A stretch of 9,252 nt of DNA from Streptococcus oralis (GTDB lineage: Bacteria; Bacillota; Bacilli; Lactobacillales; Streptococcaceae): contig CAJPKC010000028.1 in assembly GCA_905370255.1 (NCBI GenBank), positions 1 through 9,252 of the forward strand, written 5' to 3'. Below the pieces are notes generated by a model, which saw only the letters and a list, made by a program, of their open reading frames with translations, did no database searches and had not been told where the DNA came from. Below, piece after piece: positions 1 to 7,225 of the stretch. The translations under genes and the position numbers were made by a program. The stretch's first letter is position 1; every line of letters starts with the position of its first letter.

Positions 1-1
1 C

Positions 2-1498
2 TACATTACAGAAACTACAACAGAAGTACACCACGTTAAACCAAGTGGCACGTTGACGATTGAAAATAATAATGTTGAGACGGGCACGTTTGATGCAGTA
101 ATTCGTAATGTAGTAGCTCCAAACGGATTAAAAGAAGTCTTGATCCCAACATGGTCAGACAAGAACTGGCAAGATGATCTAGTATGGCACAAAGCAGTCC
201 TTCAAAGTGATGGAAGTTACCGTGCAACTATCAAAGCCTCAGACCATAAAAATGAAGATGGTAAATACAATGTCCATGTTTATTATGTAGATCAAAATAA
301 CCAACGGAACTACATTACAGAAACCACGACAGAAGTGCGTCAAGCCCGCCGTTCTGGTACAATCTTGATCCAAAACAACAACAAGGATACAGGTACCTTT
401 GACGTCATTATCAAGGATGTATACAGTCCTAAAGGTGTGCGGACTGTTCAAGTTCCTACATGGTCGGATAAGGATGGACAGGATGATCTCCGCTGGTACG
501 AAGCGACTCGTCAAGCAAACGGAGACTACAAGGTATCTGTCAAAGCGAGTGATCACAAGAACTCAACCGGAAAATACCATGTTCACCTTTACTACATTCA
601 AAATGATGGTTCTCGGATTGGTATTGGTACCACTACTACCGACGTAGAAGTTAGAAATGCCAAGACCAAAACCCAAGCGTCTATCAAGAATGTCAATGCA
701 ACGAACGGGACTTATACAGTAGCTGTAGATCAAGCACCTCAGGGACGTCAGATTAAGAATATTCGTGTCGCAGCTTGGTCTAAAGCTCATCAAGAAAATC
801 TTTACTGGTATTCCGCAACGCCGACAGGTATGCACACAGAGATCACTGTCTCTGCCAATAATCACGGTAATGAAGCGGGCAATTATACCACTCACGTCTA
901 TGTAGACTACAAAGATGGGGGAGTTGAAGGTTTTAACCTCGGTCAGACAGCCTTGTCTCCACGAAATCAAAAGGTGAATCCACAAACAACCTATTATTCT
1001 CAACGGGATCCTCGTTGGGCTGGGAAATATTACGGTGTGAGCAATGTCGATCAGTCAGGTTGTGTGCCAACCTCTCTTGCTATGACCTTTACAGATATCC
1101 TAGGTAGAACTGTTTTGCCCACAACAGTAGCTGATTATCTCTATAACAATACTGATTCATTCAACAAAGGTGAAGCAGGAACAGATTCTGATGGGATTGT
1201 AGCTGCCACTCGTAACTGGGGCTTGAAGAGCCAATTGATTAATGGAGCTGGAGGCATTGCAGAAGCCCTCATGGCTGGCAAGCATGTACTTGCTGCAGTA
1301 GGTAATAGCCAATTTACTAGTGATCCTTATACTCATGAATTGGTCTTGCATGGTTATGACAATGGAAGAACCTATGTTCGCGATCCATATAATAGCGGCA
1401 ACAACGGCTGGTACTCCATCAATTATCTTCACTCTATTAAGAGTAAGGACCCGATGGATAACAAGCTTGGAGCACCTTTCTTCTCAATTTTTGCATAA
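2..1498 (+). CDS. GBS Bsp-like repeat protein with C-terminal C39-like cysteine peptidase domain (5' partial)
   Basis: The frame is open from base 2, so the gene begins left of the window. The TTG at 53 is an internal Leu of a repeat, not a start. The visible 498 residues hold three GBS Bsp-like repeats (about residues 15-117, 118-222 and 223-318), a short linker, then a papain-fold domain resembling Peptidase_C39_2 (about 326-498). Its likely catalytic residues are Cys354 in QSGCVPTSLAM, His445 in THELVLHGYD and Asp461 in VRDPYN. By family, C39-like domains cleave peptide bonds; with Bsp-like repeats, which occur on secreted streptococcal wall-associated proteins, a surface or cell-wall substrate is likely, but this is inference. 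No LPXTG anchor follows the domain; the protein ends at FFSIFA. The signal peptide must lie upstream. The next gene is a paralogue with the same repeats but a CHAP domain. Confidence is high for the architecture and low for the substrate. Confidence 0.9.
   Translation, partial: YITETTTEVHHVKPSGTLTIENNNVETGTFDAVIRNVVAPNGLKEVLIPTWSDKNWQDDLVWHKAVLQSDGSYRATIKASDHKNEDGKYNVHVYYVDQNNQRNYITETTTEVRQARRSGTILIQNNNKDTGTFDVIIKDVYSPKGVRTVQVPTWSDKDGQDDLRWYEATRQANGDYKVSVKASDHKNSTGKYHVHLYYIQNDGSRIGIGTTTTDVEVRNAKTKTQASIKNVNATNGTYTVAVDQAPQGRQIKNIRVAAWSKAHQENLYWYSATPTGMHTEITVSANNHGNEAGNYTTHVYVDYKDGGVEGFNLGQTALSPRNQKVNPQTTYYSQRDPRWAGKYYGVSNVDQSGCVPTSLAMTFTDILGRTVLPTTVADYLYNNTDSFNKGEAGTDSDGIVAATRNWGLKSQLINGAGGIAEALMAGKHVLAAVGNSQFTSDPYTHELVLHGYDNGRTYVRDPYNSGNNGWYSINYLHSIKSKDPMDNKLGAPFFSIFA
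44..955 (+). repeat. Three GBS Bsp-like repeat units in the first gene
   Basis: Units lie at 44-352, 353-667 and 668-955. The first is a 309-bp unit of the type repeated in the next gene. The second (starting SGTILIQNNN) and third (starting KTQASIKNVN) are diverged and match the last two units of the next gene in order. Each carries the core pattern of GTF/GTY, a V(P)TWSD or VAAWS block, a W-x-A/S block, a DHKN or NHGN turn, and a YxxHVYYxD strand. The first unit is a mosaic: its beginning matches unit 3 of the downstream gene, while its end (DQNNQRN then VRQAR) matches unit 4. Confidence 0.85.
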
Positions 1499-1505
1499 GC
1501 TAATC

Positions 1506-1535
1506 AGAAGGCCGATCTTGCCTTCTTTTTTCTTT
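1506..1535 (+). terminator. Rho-independent terminator of the C39-domain gene
   Basis: AGAAGGC at 1506-1512 pairs with GCCTTCT at 1520-1526 around a 7-base loop, followed by a T-rich tail. It starts 8 bases after the stop codon, so the two repeat-protein genes are probably transcribed separately. Confidence 0.85.
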
Positions 1536-1582
1536 AAAAATAGGATTCTTCTCATGATATTGTTTCTTGATCCGGTGGTTTG

Positions 1583-1591
1583 TGCTATAAT
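1583..1591 (+). promoter_or_regulatory. Extended -10 promoter of the CHAP-domain gene
   Basis: TGC directly precedes a perfect TATAAT at 1586-1591, giving a TGn-extended -10. No good -35 hexamer lies at 16-18 bases; the candidate at 1563-1568 (TTTCTT) is poor. Transcription would begin near 1598, leaving a leader of about 40 bases before the ATG at 1639. This also rules out the GTG at 1600 as a realistic start. Confidence 0.75.
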
Positions 1592-1638
1592 ACTACTATG
1601 TGGGTACAATCCGTATAAAAAATTGTAAGGGAAGATAC

Positions 1639-4413
1639 ATGAAAAAGAAAGATCTTATTTTTTATGCTGGGACAGCCGTTTTGTTGGCTTTTTCGACACA
1701 ACAAGTCAAAGCCGATGAGCAACATGCGTCTGATCAAACACCAGAAAATACATCAGCTGTCGTTGCAAAAACAACAACTTCATCAGAAGCGCAGAATACT
1801 GTGAACGAAGGAGTGGGAGTTGAGAAAGGTATTCAGACAGAAAATACCGTTGCAACAGAGGCGGCACCTGCCACACCGACTCTTGGCAATAACCAGTCTT
1901 CTGACAAGAGCACTAGCGACAAGCTTGTATCAGAGCAACCAGCACCAGCTGTGGTAGCTAGTCGCGCACCATATGGCGCACGCGCACGAGTGGTAGAATC
2001 AGAAGATAATAGTTTGCCGGTTGAGAAAGTAGAGAAACCAAGTGGCACGCTAACAATTGAAAATAATAATGTTGAAACAGGAACCTTTGATGCAGTTATT
2101 CGCAATGTAGTAGCTCCAAATGGCTTGAAAGAAGTCTTGATCCCAACCTGGTCAGATAAGAATTGGCAAGATGATCTAGTATGGCACAAAGCAGTTCGTC
2201 AAAGTGACGGCAGCTACCGAGCGACCATCAAAGCCTCAGATCATAAAAATGAAGATGGTAAATACAATGTCCATGTTTATTATGTAGATCAAGCTGACAA
2301 ACGAAATTACATCACAGAAACCACTACAGAAGTACACCACGTAAAACCAAGTGGCACGTTGACGATTGAAAATAATAATGTTGAGACGGGCACGTTTGAT
2401 GCAGTTATTCGTAATGTTGTTGCACCAAATGGCTTGAAAGAAGTCTTGATTCCAACCTGGTCAGACAAGAACTGGCAAGATGATCTAGTATGGCACAAAG
2501 CAGTCCTTCAAAGTGATGGAAGCTACCGTGCAACTATTAAAGCAGGCGATCATAAAAATGAAGATGGTAAGTACCATGTCCACGTCTACTATGTGGATCA
2601 AGCTGACAAACGGAACTACATTACAGAAACTACAACAGAAGTACACCACGTTAAACCAAGTGGCACGTTGACGATTGAAAATAATAATGTTGAGACGGGC
2701 ACGTTTGATGCAGTTATTCGCAATGTAGTAGCTCCAAACGGATTGAAGGAAGTCTTGATACCAACCTGGTCAGATAAGAATTGGCAAGATGATCTAGTAT
2801 GGCACAAAGCAGTCCTTCAAAGTGACGGCAGCTACCGAGCGACCATCAAAGCCTCAGATCATAAAAATGAAGATGGTAAATACAATGTCCATGTTTATTA
2901 TGTAGATCAAGCAGACAAACGAAACTACATCACAGAGACTACAACAGAAGTACACCACGTAAAACCAAGTGGTACTTTAACGATTGAAAATAACAATACG
3001 GAGAACGGTACGTTTGATGCAGTTATTCGTAATGTTGTTGCACCAAATGGCTTGAAAGAAGTCTTGATTCCAACCTGGTCCGACAAGAACTGGCAAGATG
3101 ATCTAGTATGGCACAAAGCAGTTCGTCAAAGTGACGGAAGTTACCGTGCAACTATCAAAGCCTCAGACCATAAAAATGAAGATGGTAAATACAATGTCCA
3201 CGTCTACTATGTAGATCAAAATAACCAACGAAACTACATCACAGAAACCACGACAGAAGTGCGTCAAGCCCGTCGTTCTGGTACGATCTTAATCCAAAAC
3301 AACAACAAGGATGCGGGTACCTTTGACGTCATCATCAAGGATGTCTACAATCCTAAAGGTGTGCGAACTGTGCAAGTCCCTACTTGGTCTGATAAGGACG
3401 GCCAAGACGATATTCGCTGGTATGAAGCGACTCGCCAAGCGAATGGAGACTACAAGGTCTCGGTCAAAGCGAGCGATCATAAGAATTCTACTGGTAAGTA
3501 CCATGTTCACCTTTACTATATCCAAAATGATGGTTCTCGTGTGGGTGTTGGAACAACGACTACAGAAGTTGAATTCCGTAATGCAAAGACTAAGACACAA
3601 ACAGGGATCAAGAATGTCAATTCTGGTGCTGGAACTTATACGGTAACGGTGGATCAAGCGCCTCAGGGACGTCGGATTAAGAACATCCGTGTCGCAGCCT
3701 GGTCTCAAGCTCATCAAGAAAATCTCTACTGGTATTCAACAGCGCCTTCTGGTATGCATACAGAAGTGCAGGTTTCTGCAGCAAATCACCAGTACCAATC
3801 AGGCAACTATACCACTCACGTCTATGTGGATTATGTCGATGGTGGCGTTGAAGGCTTTAACCTTGGTCAAACAGCCCTTCATCCCCGTGCGACTGTAGAT
3901 CAAACTGCTTTTAGTCCTCGTGTAACGAATGGACAACGGGACCGTGTCTTACGGGCAGCGGCTAGTCTAGTGGGCGTTCGTGGCGGAACTGCAGCTCACC
4001 ATCAATTGGTCAATGATTATAACAGTGTTAAACCACTTCCGGTTGGTTATGCAGTGAAGACGACCGATGACTGGTGTGATATCTTTGTCACAACAGTCTT
4101 CCAGCGGGAAGGTTTGAGCGGTTTGATTGGCCGTGAATGTGGAGTCGAACGTCACATCCAGATCTTCAAACGCTTGGGCATCTGGAATGAAGATGGTACC
4201 ACTACACCAAAAGCAGGGGACATCATCACCTTTAACTGGGATCAAAATAGCCAACAAAACAATGGCTTTGCGGATCACATCGGAATTGTCGAAAGCGTCT
4301 CAAATGGGATCATTCATACCATTGAAGGAAACTCCAACAACCAAGTCCGTCGCAATACCTACCGAATCGGACATGGCAATATCCGTGGATTTGCCACCCC
4401 ACGCTATCAATAA
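1639..4413 (+). CDS. Secreted GBS Bsp-like repeat protein with C-terminal CHAP domain
   Basis: Start chosen at ATG 1639: it has AAGGGAAG about 4-7 bases upstream and opens a signal peptide (MKKKD, hydrophobic core, cleavage probably at VKA-DE after residue 25). The in-frame GTG at 1600 sits at the predicted transcription start and lacks a ribosome site. The 924-aa product has a Ser/Thr/Ala/Glu-rich linker (about 26-134), six GBS Bsp-like repeats (135-237, 238-340, 341-443, 444-546, 547-651, 652-747), a short linker, and a CHAP-type domain (about 764-924) with likely catalytic Cys813 in DDWCDIF, His880 in ADHIGIV and Glu896 in IEGNSN. CHAP domains are usually peptidoglycan amidases or endopeptidases, so a wall hydrolase acting in growth, separation or morphology is likely. 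There is no LPXTG, YSIRK or choline-binding motif, so the repeats may supply wall attachment (inference). A paralogue with a different hydrolase head lies immediately upstream. Confidence 0.92.
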   Translation: MKKKDLIFYAGTAVLLAFSTQQVKADEQHASDQTPENTSAVVAKTTTSSEAQNTVNEGVGVEKGIQTENTVATEAAPATPTLGNNQSSDKSTSDKLVSEQPAPAVVASRAPYGARARVVESEDNSLPVEKVEKPSGTLTIENNNVETGTFDAVIRNVVAPNGLKEVLIPTWSDKNWQDDLVWHKAVRQSDGSYRATIKASDHKNEDGKYNVHVYYVDQADKRNYITETTTEVHHVKPSGTLTIENNNVETGTFDAVIRNVVAPNGLKEVLIPTWSDKNWQDDLVWHKAVLQSDGSYRATIKAGDHKNEDGKYHVHVYYVDQADKRNYITETTTEVHHVKPSGTLTIENNNVETGTFDAVIRNVVAPNGLKEVLIPTWSDKNWQDDLVWHKAVLQSDGSYRATIKASDHKNEDGKYNVHVYYVDQADKRNYITETTTEVHHVKPSGTLTIENNNTENGTFDAVIRNVVAPNGLKEVLIPTWSDKNWQDDLVWHKAVRQSDGSYRATIKASDHKNEDGKYNVHVYYVDQNNQRNYITETTTEVRQARRSGTILIQNNNKDAGTFDVIIKDVYNPKGVRTVQVPTWSDKDGQDDIRWYEATRQANGDYKVSVKASDHKNSTGKYHVHLYYIQNDGSRVGVGTTTTEVEFRNAKTKTQTGIKNVNSGAGTYTVTVDQAPQGRRIKNIRVAAWSQAHQENLYWYSTAPSGMHTEVQVSAANHQYQSGNYTTHVYVDYVDGGVEGFNLGQTALHPRATVDQTAFSPRVTNGQRDRVLRAAASLVGVRGGTAAHHQLVNDYNSVKPLPVGYAVKTTDDWCDIFVTTVFQREGLSGLIGRECGVERHIQIFKRLGIWNEDGTTTPKAGDIITFNWDQNSQQNNGFADHIGIVESVSNGIIHTIEGNSNNQVRRNTYRIGHGNIRGFATPRYQ
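2041..3879 (+). repeat. Six tandem GBS Bsp-like units, the first five on a 309-bp register
   Basis: Unit starts are 2041, 2350, 2659, 2968, 3277 and 3592. Units 1-3 are nearly identical in protein (SGTLTIENNNVETGTFDAV onward, ending EVHHVK). Unit 4 changes to NTENGTF and ends EVRQAR. Unit 5 (SGTILIQNNN) and unit 6 (KTQTGIKNVN) are older, diverged forms. The order of homogeneous copies followed by two diverged capping copies is the same as in the upstream gene, which suggests expansion by unequal crossing-over inside the uniform block. Confidence 0.9.
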
Positions 4414-4419
4414 TAAAAA

Positions 4420-4535
4420 GGGAGTGGGAAAGAACTCCGACTAGTTAAAAAGAGTTCGTCTTCCCACCCCCGCACAGTTGATTAGGTCATCTTTGGAGCT
4501 TAAAAAGCGAACAAAGATGCCAATCAACCACTGCG
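4420..4535. repeat. Composite intergenic inverted-repeat element
   Basis: Two strong hairpins lie side by side. In the first, GTGGGAA (4424-4430) pairs with TTCCCAC (4461-4467), and GAACTC (4432-4437) with GAGTTC (4452-4457). The second is a nested near-palindrome: CGCA (4471-4474) with TGCG (4532-4535), GTTGATT (4477-4483) with AATCAAC (4522-4528), GG (4485-4486) with CC (4520-4521), CATCTTTG (4488-4495) with CAAAGATG (4512-4519), and GCTT (4498-4501) with AAGC (4505-4508), about 25 pairs in all. No ORF with coding character covers it. It resembles the short GTGGGA-type repeats scattered between streptococcal genes, although I cannot assign it to BOX or RUP. Its function is unknown; it may form part of the 3' end of the CHAP-gene transcript. 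Confidence 0.65.
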
Positions 4536-4563
4536 TCATATAGTTACTTCTATCAAGCATAGA

Positions 4564-4593
4564 AGGCTGGACAGTTTTTGCCCAGCCTCTTTT
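4564..4593 (+). terminator. Terminator hairpin between convergent CHAP and YdcF-family genes
   Basis: AGGCTGG (4564-4570) pairs with CCAGCCT (4582-4588) around an 11-base loop, followed by TCTTTTAGTTT. It is a variant of the AGGCTGGG...CCCAGCCT terminators common in streptococci. The T tract favours the plus strand. On the minus strand the tail is weaker, but a second inverted repeat (TTCTAT/ATAGAA, 4548-4564) overlaps it and may help stop the opposing transcript. Confidence 0.65.
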
Positions 4594-5620
4594 AGTTTAG
4601 ATATTTAATGAAGAACTCAATCAGTTTCATGATTTGTGTAAAGAACCAAGGCAGAAATAGAAAAGCTAGGAAGGTAACATGCCATTTCCAATAAAGTGAA
4701 ACCAAGCCAACGGTTTCTCGAATCCAAGCGGATGGGAGATAGTAAAAAGCTGTTCTTGAACCGATACTTCGACCAGGTATTTTCAATCGTCTCATAAAGA
4801 CACCTGCACGGAGCGCGTGAAAAGAATTGGTTACCAAAAGGACTCGCTTGCCAAGCCCCTCTTCTTCAAGGATACGCTTGCTAAAGGTCAGGTTTTCAAA
4901 AGTAGTACGAGATCGATTCTCGATGAGAATGGCGTCTTCTGGAACCCCGTGTTCCATCAAGTATCCGGCCATAGATTCAGCCTCTGCGATGAGCTCATCT
5001 GACCCTTGGCCACCAGAAACAATCAGCTTTGGTCGTTCCTTGAACTGCTCATAAATGGCCTTTCCCTTCTCAAGACGCTGGGCCAAGAGTGGGGGAACCT
5101 TGTCTCCGATCAAACCTGAGCCAAGGATGATGATGGCGTCTGGTTCTTTGCGAACCGGAAAGAGATTGCAAAAGGTCCCATAGGATACATAAGAGAGGTA
5201 GAGAAAGGTCATGTAAAACAGGGCAAAGTCAGTCAGATAGATGAGGATGTCATTCCCTGGGAAATAGGGTAGAAAATGTAGTGCCAAAGCTCCGATAATA
5301 AACAGTCCATAAAGCAGAGAGAGGAGGTTGGCCAGTCTTTTTCCTTCAAAAAGCATCATTTGACGGCCGTTAAAAAGGAGAAAGATAGATGAGAAAATAA
5401 TGCTGAGAAAAACGAAGATGGAAATCACAACAAAGACAATAATTGCAATTTGTTGATTAAACCATAGCTCAGTTCGAACGACTAGTAGAAATGCAGAAAT
5501 CAGTAGAAGAAGCCCCAGGTTTATCGAAAAGAGATAAGCATTGAAAAGCCTTCTGCGATCACTCATAAAGAACAATAAAAAGATAAGAGCTGGAAATAAC
5601 CAGAATAGATATAGATACAT
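4592..5620 (-). CDS. YdcF/DUF218 family membrane protein
   Basis: The start is placed at the ATG whose first base is 5620, giving 342 aa, because GAGGGG lies 6 bases upstream and an extended -10 promoter sits at 5649-5657. A longer in-frame ORF begins at 5710, but that start would put the promoter inside the gene. The N-terminal half (about residues 1-155) is hydrophobic with roughly five membrane segments. The DUF218 domain follows (about 161-313), with PDAIIILGSGL, SGGQGSDELIAEAE, the ENRSRTTFENL block and VLLVTNSFHALRA, all typical of the SanA/ElyC/YdcF fold. One more membrane segment closes the protein. DUF218 proteins are linked to envelope biogenesis and envelope-barrier phenotypes, but the biochemical reaction is not established for most. 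The gene is divergent from brnQ. Confidence 0.87.
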   Translation of the reverse strand: MYLYLFWLFPALIFLLFFMSDRRRLFNAYLFSINLGLLLLISAFLLVVRTELWFNQQIAIIVFVVISIFVFLSIIFSSIFLLFNGRQMMLFEGKRLANLLSLLYGLFIIGALALHFLPYFPGNDILIYLTDFALFYMTFLYLSYVSYGTFCNLFPVRKEPDAIIILGSGLIGDKVPPLLAQRLEKGKAIYEQFKERPKLIVSGGQGSDELIAEAESMAGYLMEHGVPEDAILIENRSRTTFENLTFSKRILEEEGLGKRVLLVTNSFHALRAGVFMRRLKIPGRSIGSRTAFYYLPSAWIRETVGLVSLYWKWHVTFLAFLFLPWFFTQIMKLIEFFIKYLN

Positions 5621-5648
5621 GTTTTGCCCCTCGTAAAATCTTACATCC

Positions 5649-5657
5649 ATTGTACCA
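5649..5657 (-). promoter_or_regulatory. Extended -10 promoter of the YdcF-family gene
   Basis: Reading the minus strand, TGG precedes TACAAT (-10 at 5654-5649), a TGn-extended -10 with no clear -35. The leader would be about 20 bases and contains GAGGGG before the ATG at 5620. This promoter overlaps the longer ORF start at 5710 and argues against it. Confidence 0.6.
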
Positions 5658-5697
5658 TAATGACTGATAAAAATAGCGGATTGTTCATACAAATAAG

Positions 5698-5726
5698 TTG
5701 CATTCTTCAAATGAATTTGATAAAGT
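5698..5726 (+). promoter_or_regulatory. Probable brnQ promoter
   Basis: TTGCAT (5698-5703) and TAAAGT (5721-5726) are separated by 17 bases, and TGA directly before the -10 gives an extended form. Both hexamers are imperfect. No convincing CodY box or T-box leader was found in the short gap, although brnQ genes in this group are often under nitrogen/branched-chain amino acid control. Confidence 0.45.
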
Positions 5727-5754
5727 TAAGATTATCGTTTTTTAAGGAGATCGT

Positions 5755-7071
5755 ATGTTACGAAAAGGTTCCCTGACAGGTTTATTACTGTTTGGTATTT
5801 TTTTTGGTGCTGGAAACCTGATTTTCCCGCCGACTCTTGGTGCTTTATCGGGTAATCAATTTTGGCCAGCTATTGCTGGGTTTGTCCTTTCAGGAGTGGG
5901 AATTGCCATTGTGACCTTGATTATCGGGACACTCAATCCCAAAGGTTATATTGATGAGATTTCTCGTAAGATTTCACCTGTTTTCGCAATTGTATACTTA
6001 GTTGCGCTGTATCTTTCGATTGGTCCTTTCTTTGCCATTCCAAGAACGGCGACGGTATCTTTCGAAGTGGGGACAGCCCCCTTATTAGGTGGAATGAATG
6101 CCAGTTTAGCACTTTTCATTTTTACCCTGGTCTACTTTTTGCTAGCCTTTCTGATTGCTTTGAATCCATCTAAGATTCTAGATCGGATCGGTCGTATTTT
6201 GACCCCGATCTTTGCGATTCTCATTTTGATCTTGGTCGTTCTTGGGGCTCTGAAATACAGTGGACACGCTCCAATGGTGGCCACCAAAGCCTATCAGGCT
6301 TCTGCCTTTGGGCAAGGATTTTTAGAGGGCTACAATACCTTGGATGCCTTGGCATCTGTTGCCTTTAGTGTGATCGCAGTGACTACCTTGAATCAACTTG
6401 GATTTTCAAGTAAGAAAGAATATATCAAGACTATTTGGCTGGTTGGAATTGTCGTAGCACTTGGTTTTAGTGTGCTTTATATCGGTTTAGGATATCTGGG
6501 GAATCATTTTCCAATTCCGGCTTCTGTTATGGCATCTGATACCAATAAAGGAGTGTATGTATTATCAGAAGCGACCAAAGCGATCTTTGGTCCGACTGCT
6601 CAGATTTTCCTAGCAGGAATGGTGACGGTAACTTGCTTTACCACAACTGCTGGTTTAATCGTCTCTACCAGTGAATTCTTCCATAGCACCTTCCCTAAGG
6701 TTTCTTACAAGGTCTATGCAAGTGTCTTCACTCTGATTGGTTTTGCGATTGCCAACCTTGGCCTGAATGCCATTATTGCTTTCTCATTGCCAGTCTTGAT
6801 GATTCTTTACCCAATCACCATTACCATTGTATTGATTGTGATAGTGAATAAATTTGTGGCTCTTTCAAAACCAGGAATGCAACTGACTATTTTCTTGGCA
6901 AGCTTGGTCTCTCTTGCAAGTGTTCTGGCAAGTACCTTTAAAATTTCACTAGTAGAAAAGGGGATTGCTTTGCTTCCATTTGCTGCTCAATCTCTTCCAT
7001 GGTTAGTGCCAGTAGTTATCGGGATTCTTTTATCGCTCGTATTACCAAATAAACAAACGGCAGAAGAATAA
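5755..7071 (+). CDS. brnQ: Branched-chain amino acid:cation symporter BrnQ
   Basis: The 438-residue, highly hydrophobic product has the usual length and about 12 membrane segments of the LIVCS family, which imports Leu, Ile and Val with Na+ or H+. The N-terminal hallmark FGAGNLIFPP is at residues 17-26, and the family-typical stretches NPKGYIDEISRKISPVFA, PRTATVSFEVG and the later TTTAGLIVSTSEFF are present. The start ATG has AAGGAGA at 5744-5750 immediately upstream. The gene stands alone: it is divergent from the YdcF-family gene, with its own promoter in front and a strong terminator behind. The only uncertainty is the exact substrate preference and coupling ion. Confidence 0.95.
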   Translation: MLRKGSLTGLLLFGIFFGAGNLIFPPTLGALSGNQFWPAIAGFVLSGVGIAIVTLIIGTLNPKGYIDEISRKISPVFAIVYLVALYLSIGPFFAIPRTATVSFEVGTAPLLGGMNASLALFIFTLVYFLLAFLIALNPSKILDRIGRILTPIFAILILILVVLGALKYSGHAPMVATKAYQASAFGQGFLEGYNTLDALASVAFSVIAVTTLNQLGFSSKKEYIKTIWLVGIVVALGFSVLYIGLGYLGNHFPIPASVMASDTNKGVYVLSEATKAIFGPTAQIFLAGMVTVTCFTTTAGLIVSTSEFFHSTFPKVSYKVYASVFTLIGFAIANLGLNAIIAFSLPVLMILYPITITIVLIVIVNKFVALSKPGMQLTIFLASLVSLASVLASTFKISLVEKGIALLPFAAQSLPWLVPVVIGILLSLVLPNKQTAEE

Positions 7072-7081
7072 GTTATATTAG

Positions 7082-7117
7082 AAACTCTAAAGTTTTGTGC
7101 TTTAGAGTTTTTCTTTT
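7082..7117 (+). terminator. Rho-independent terminator of brnQ
   Basis: An 11-bp perfect stem, AAACTCTAAAG (7082-7092) with CTTTAGAGTTT (7100-7110), and a 7-base loop are followed by TTCTTTT. It starts 10 bases after the stop codon and separates brnQ from the redox operon. Confidence 0.9.
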
Positions 7118-7185
7118 GAAACTAGTATCTAAATCCAAACTTTAGTAAAAAAACGTAGCAGAAATTTTTATTTTTTGTCAGTCAA

Positions 7186-7194
7186 TGTTATACT
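7186..7194 (+). promoter_or_regulatory. Extended -10 promoter of the ccdA operon
   Basis: TGT followed by TATACT (7189-7194) forms a TGn-extended -10. The only TTGnCA-like hexamer (TTGTCA, 7175-7180) is too close to serve as a -35, so the extended element probably carries recognition. The start would be near 7201, with CGGAGTG at 7215-7221 as ribosome site for ATG 7226. Confidence 0.65.
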
Positions 7195-7225
7195 GAATGT
7201 AGCATATCAATATACGGAGTGAACT

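Noticed and set aside
53..1498. Start of the first gene at TTG 53
   Set aside because: The frame is open to the window edge and the TTG encodes a conserved Leu inside a repeat (SGTLTIENNN), so the gene is 5' partial.
1600..1638. GTG 1600 as the start of the CHAP-domain gene
   Set aside because: It sits at the predicted transcription start, lacks a ribosome site, and would put 13 polar residues ahead of a good signal peptide starting at ATG 1639.
2307..3116. A 63-codon antisense ORF recurring in each Bsp-like repeat (also at 1-192)
   Set aside because: It recurs only because the underlying sense repeat is copied every 309 bases; it lacks ribosome sites and any coding signal of its own.
2041..3276. 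CRISPR-like array
   Set aside because: The repeats are contiguous 309-bp coding units with no short repeat/spacer alternation and no cas genes nearby.
3880..4413. LPXTG or other covalent wall anchor in the CHAP-domain protein
   Set aside because: No LPXTG-like motif, hydrophobic tail or charged end is present; the protein ends in the catalytic domain.
5621..5754. CodY box or T-box leader for brnQ
   Set aside because: No match close to AATTTTCWGAAAATT and no room for a T-box structure in the gap.
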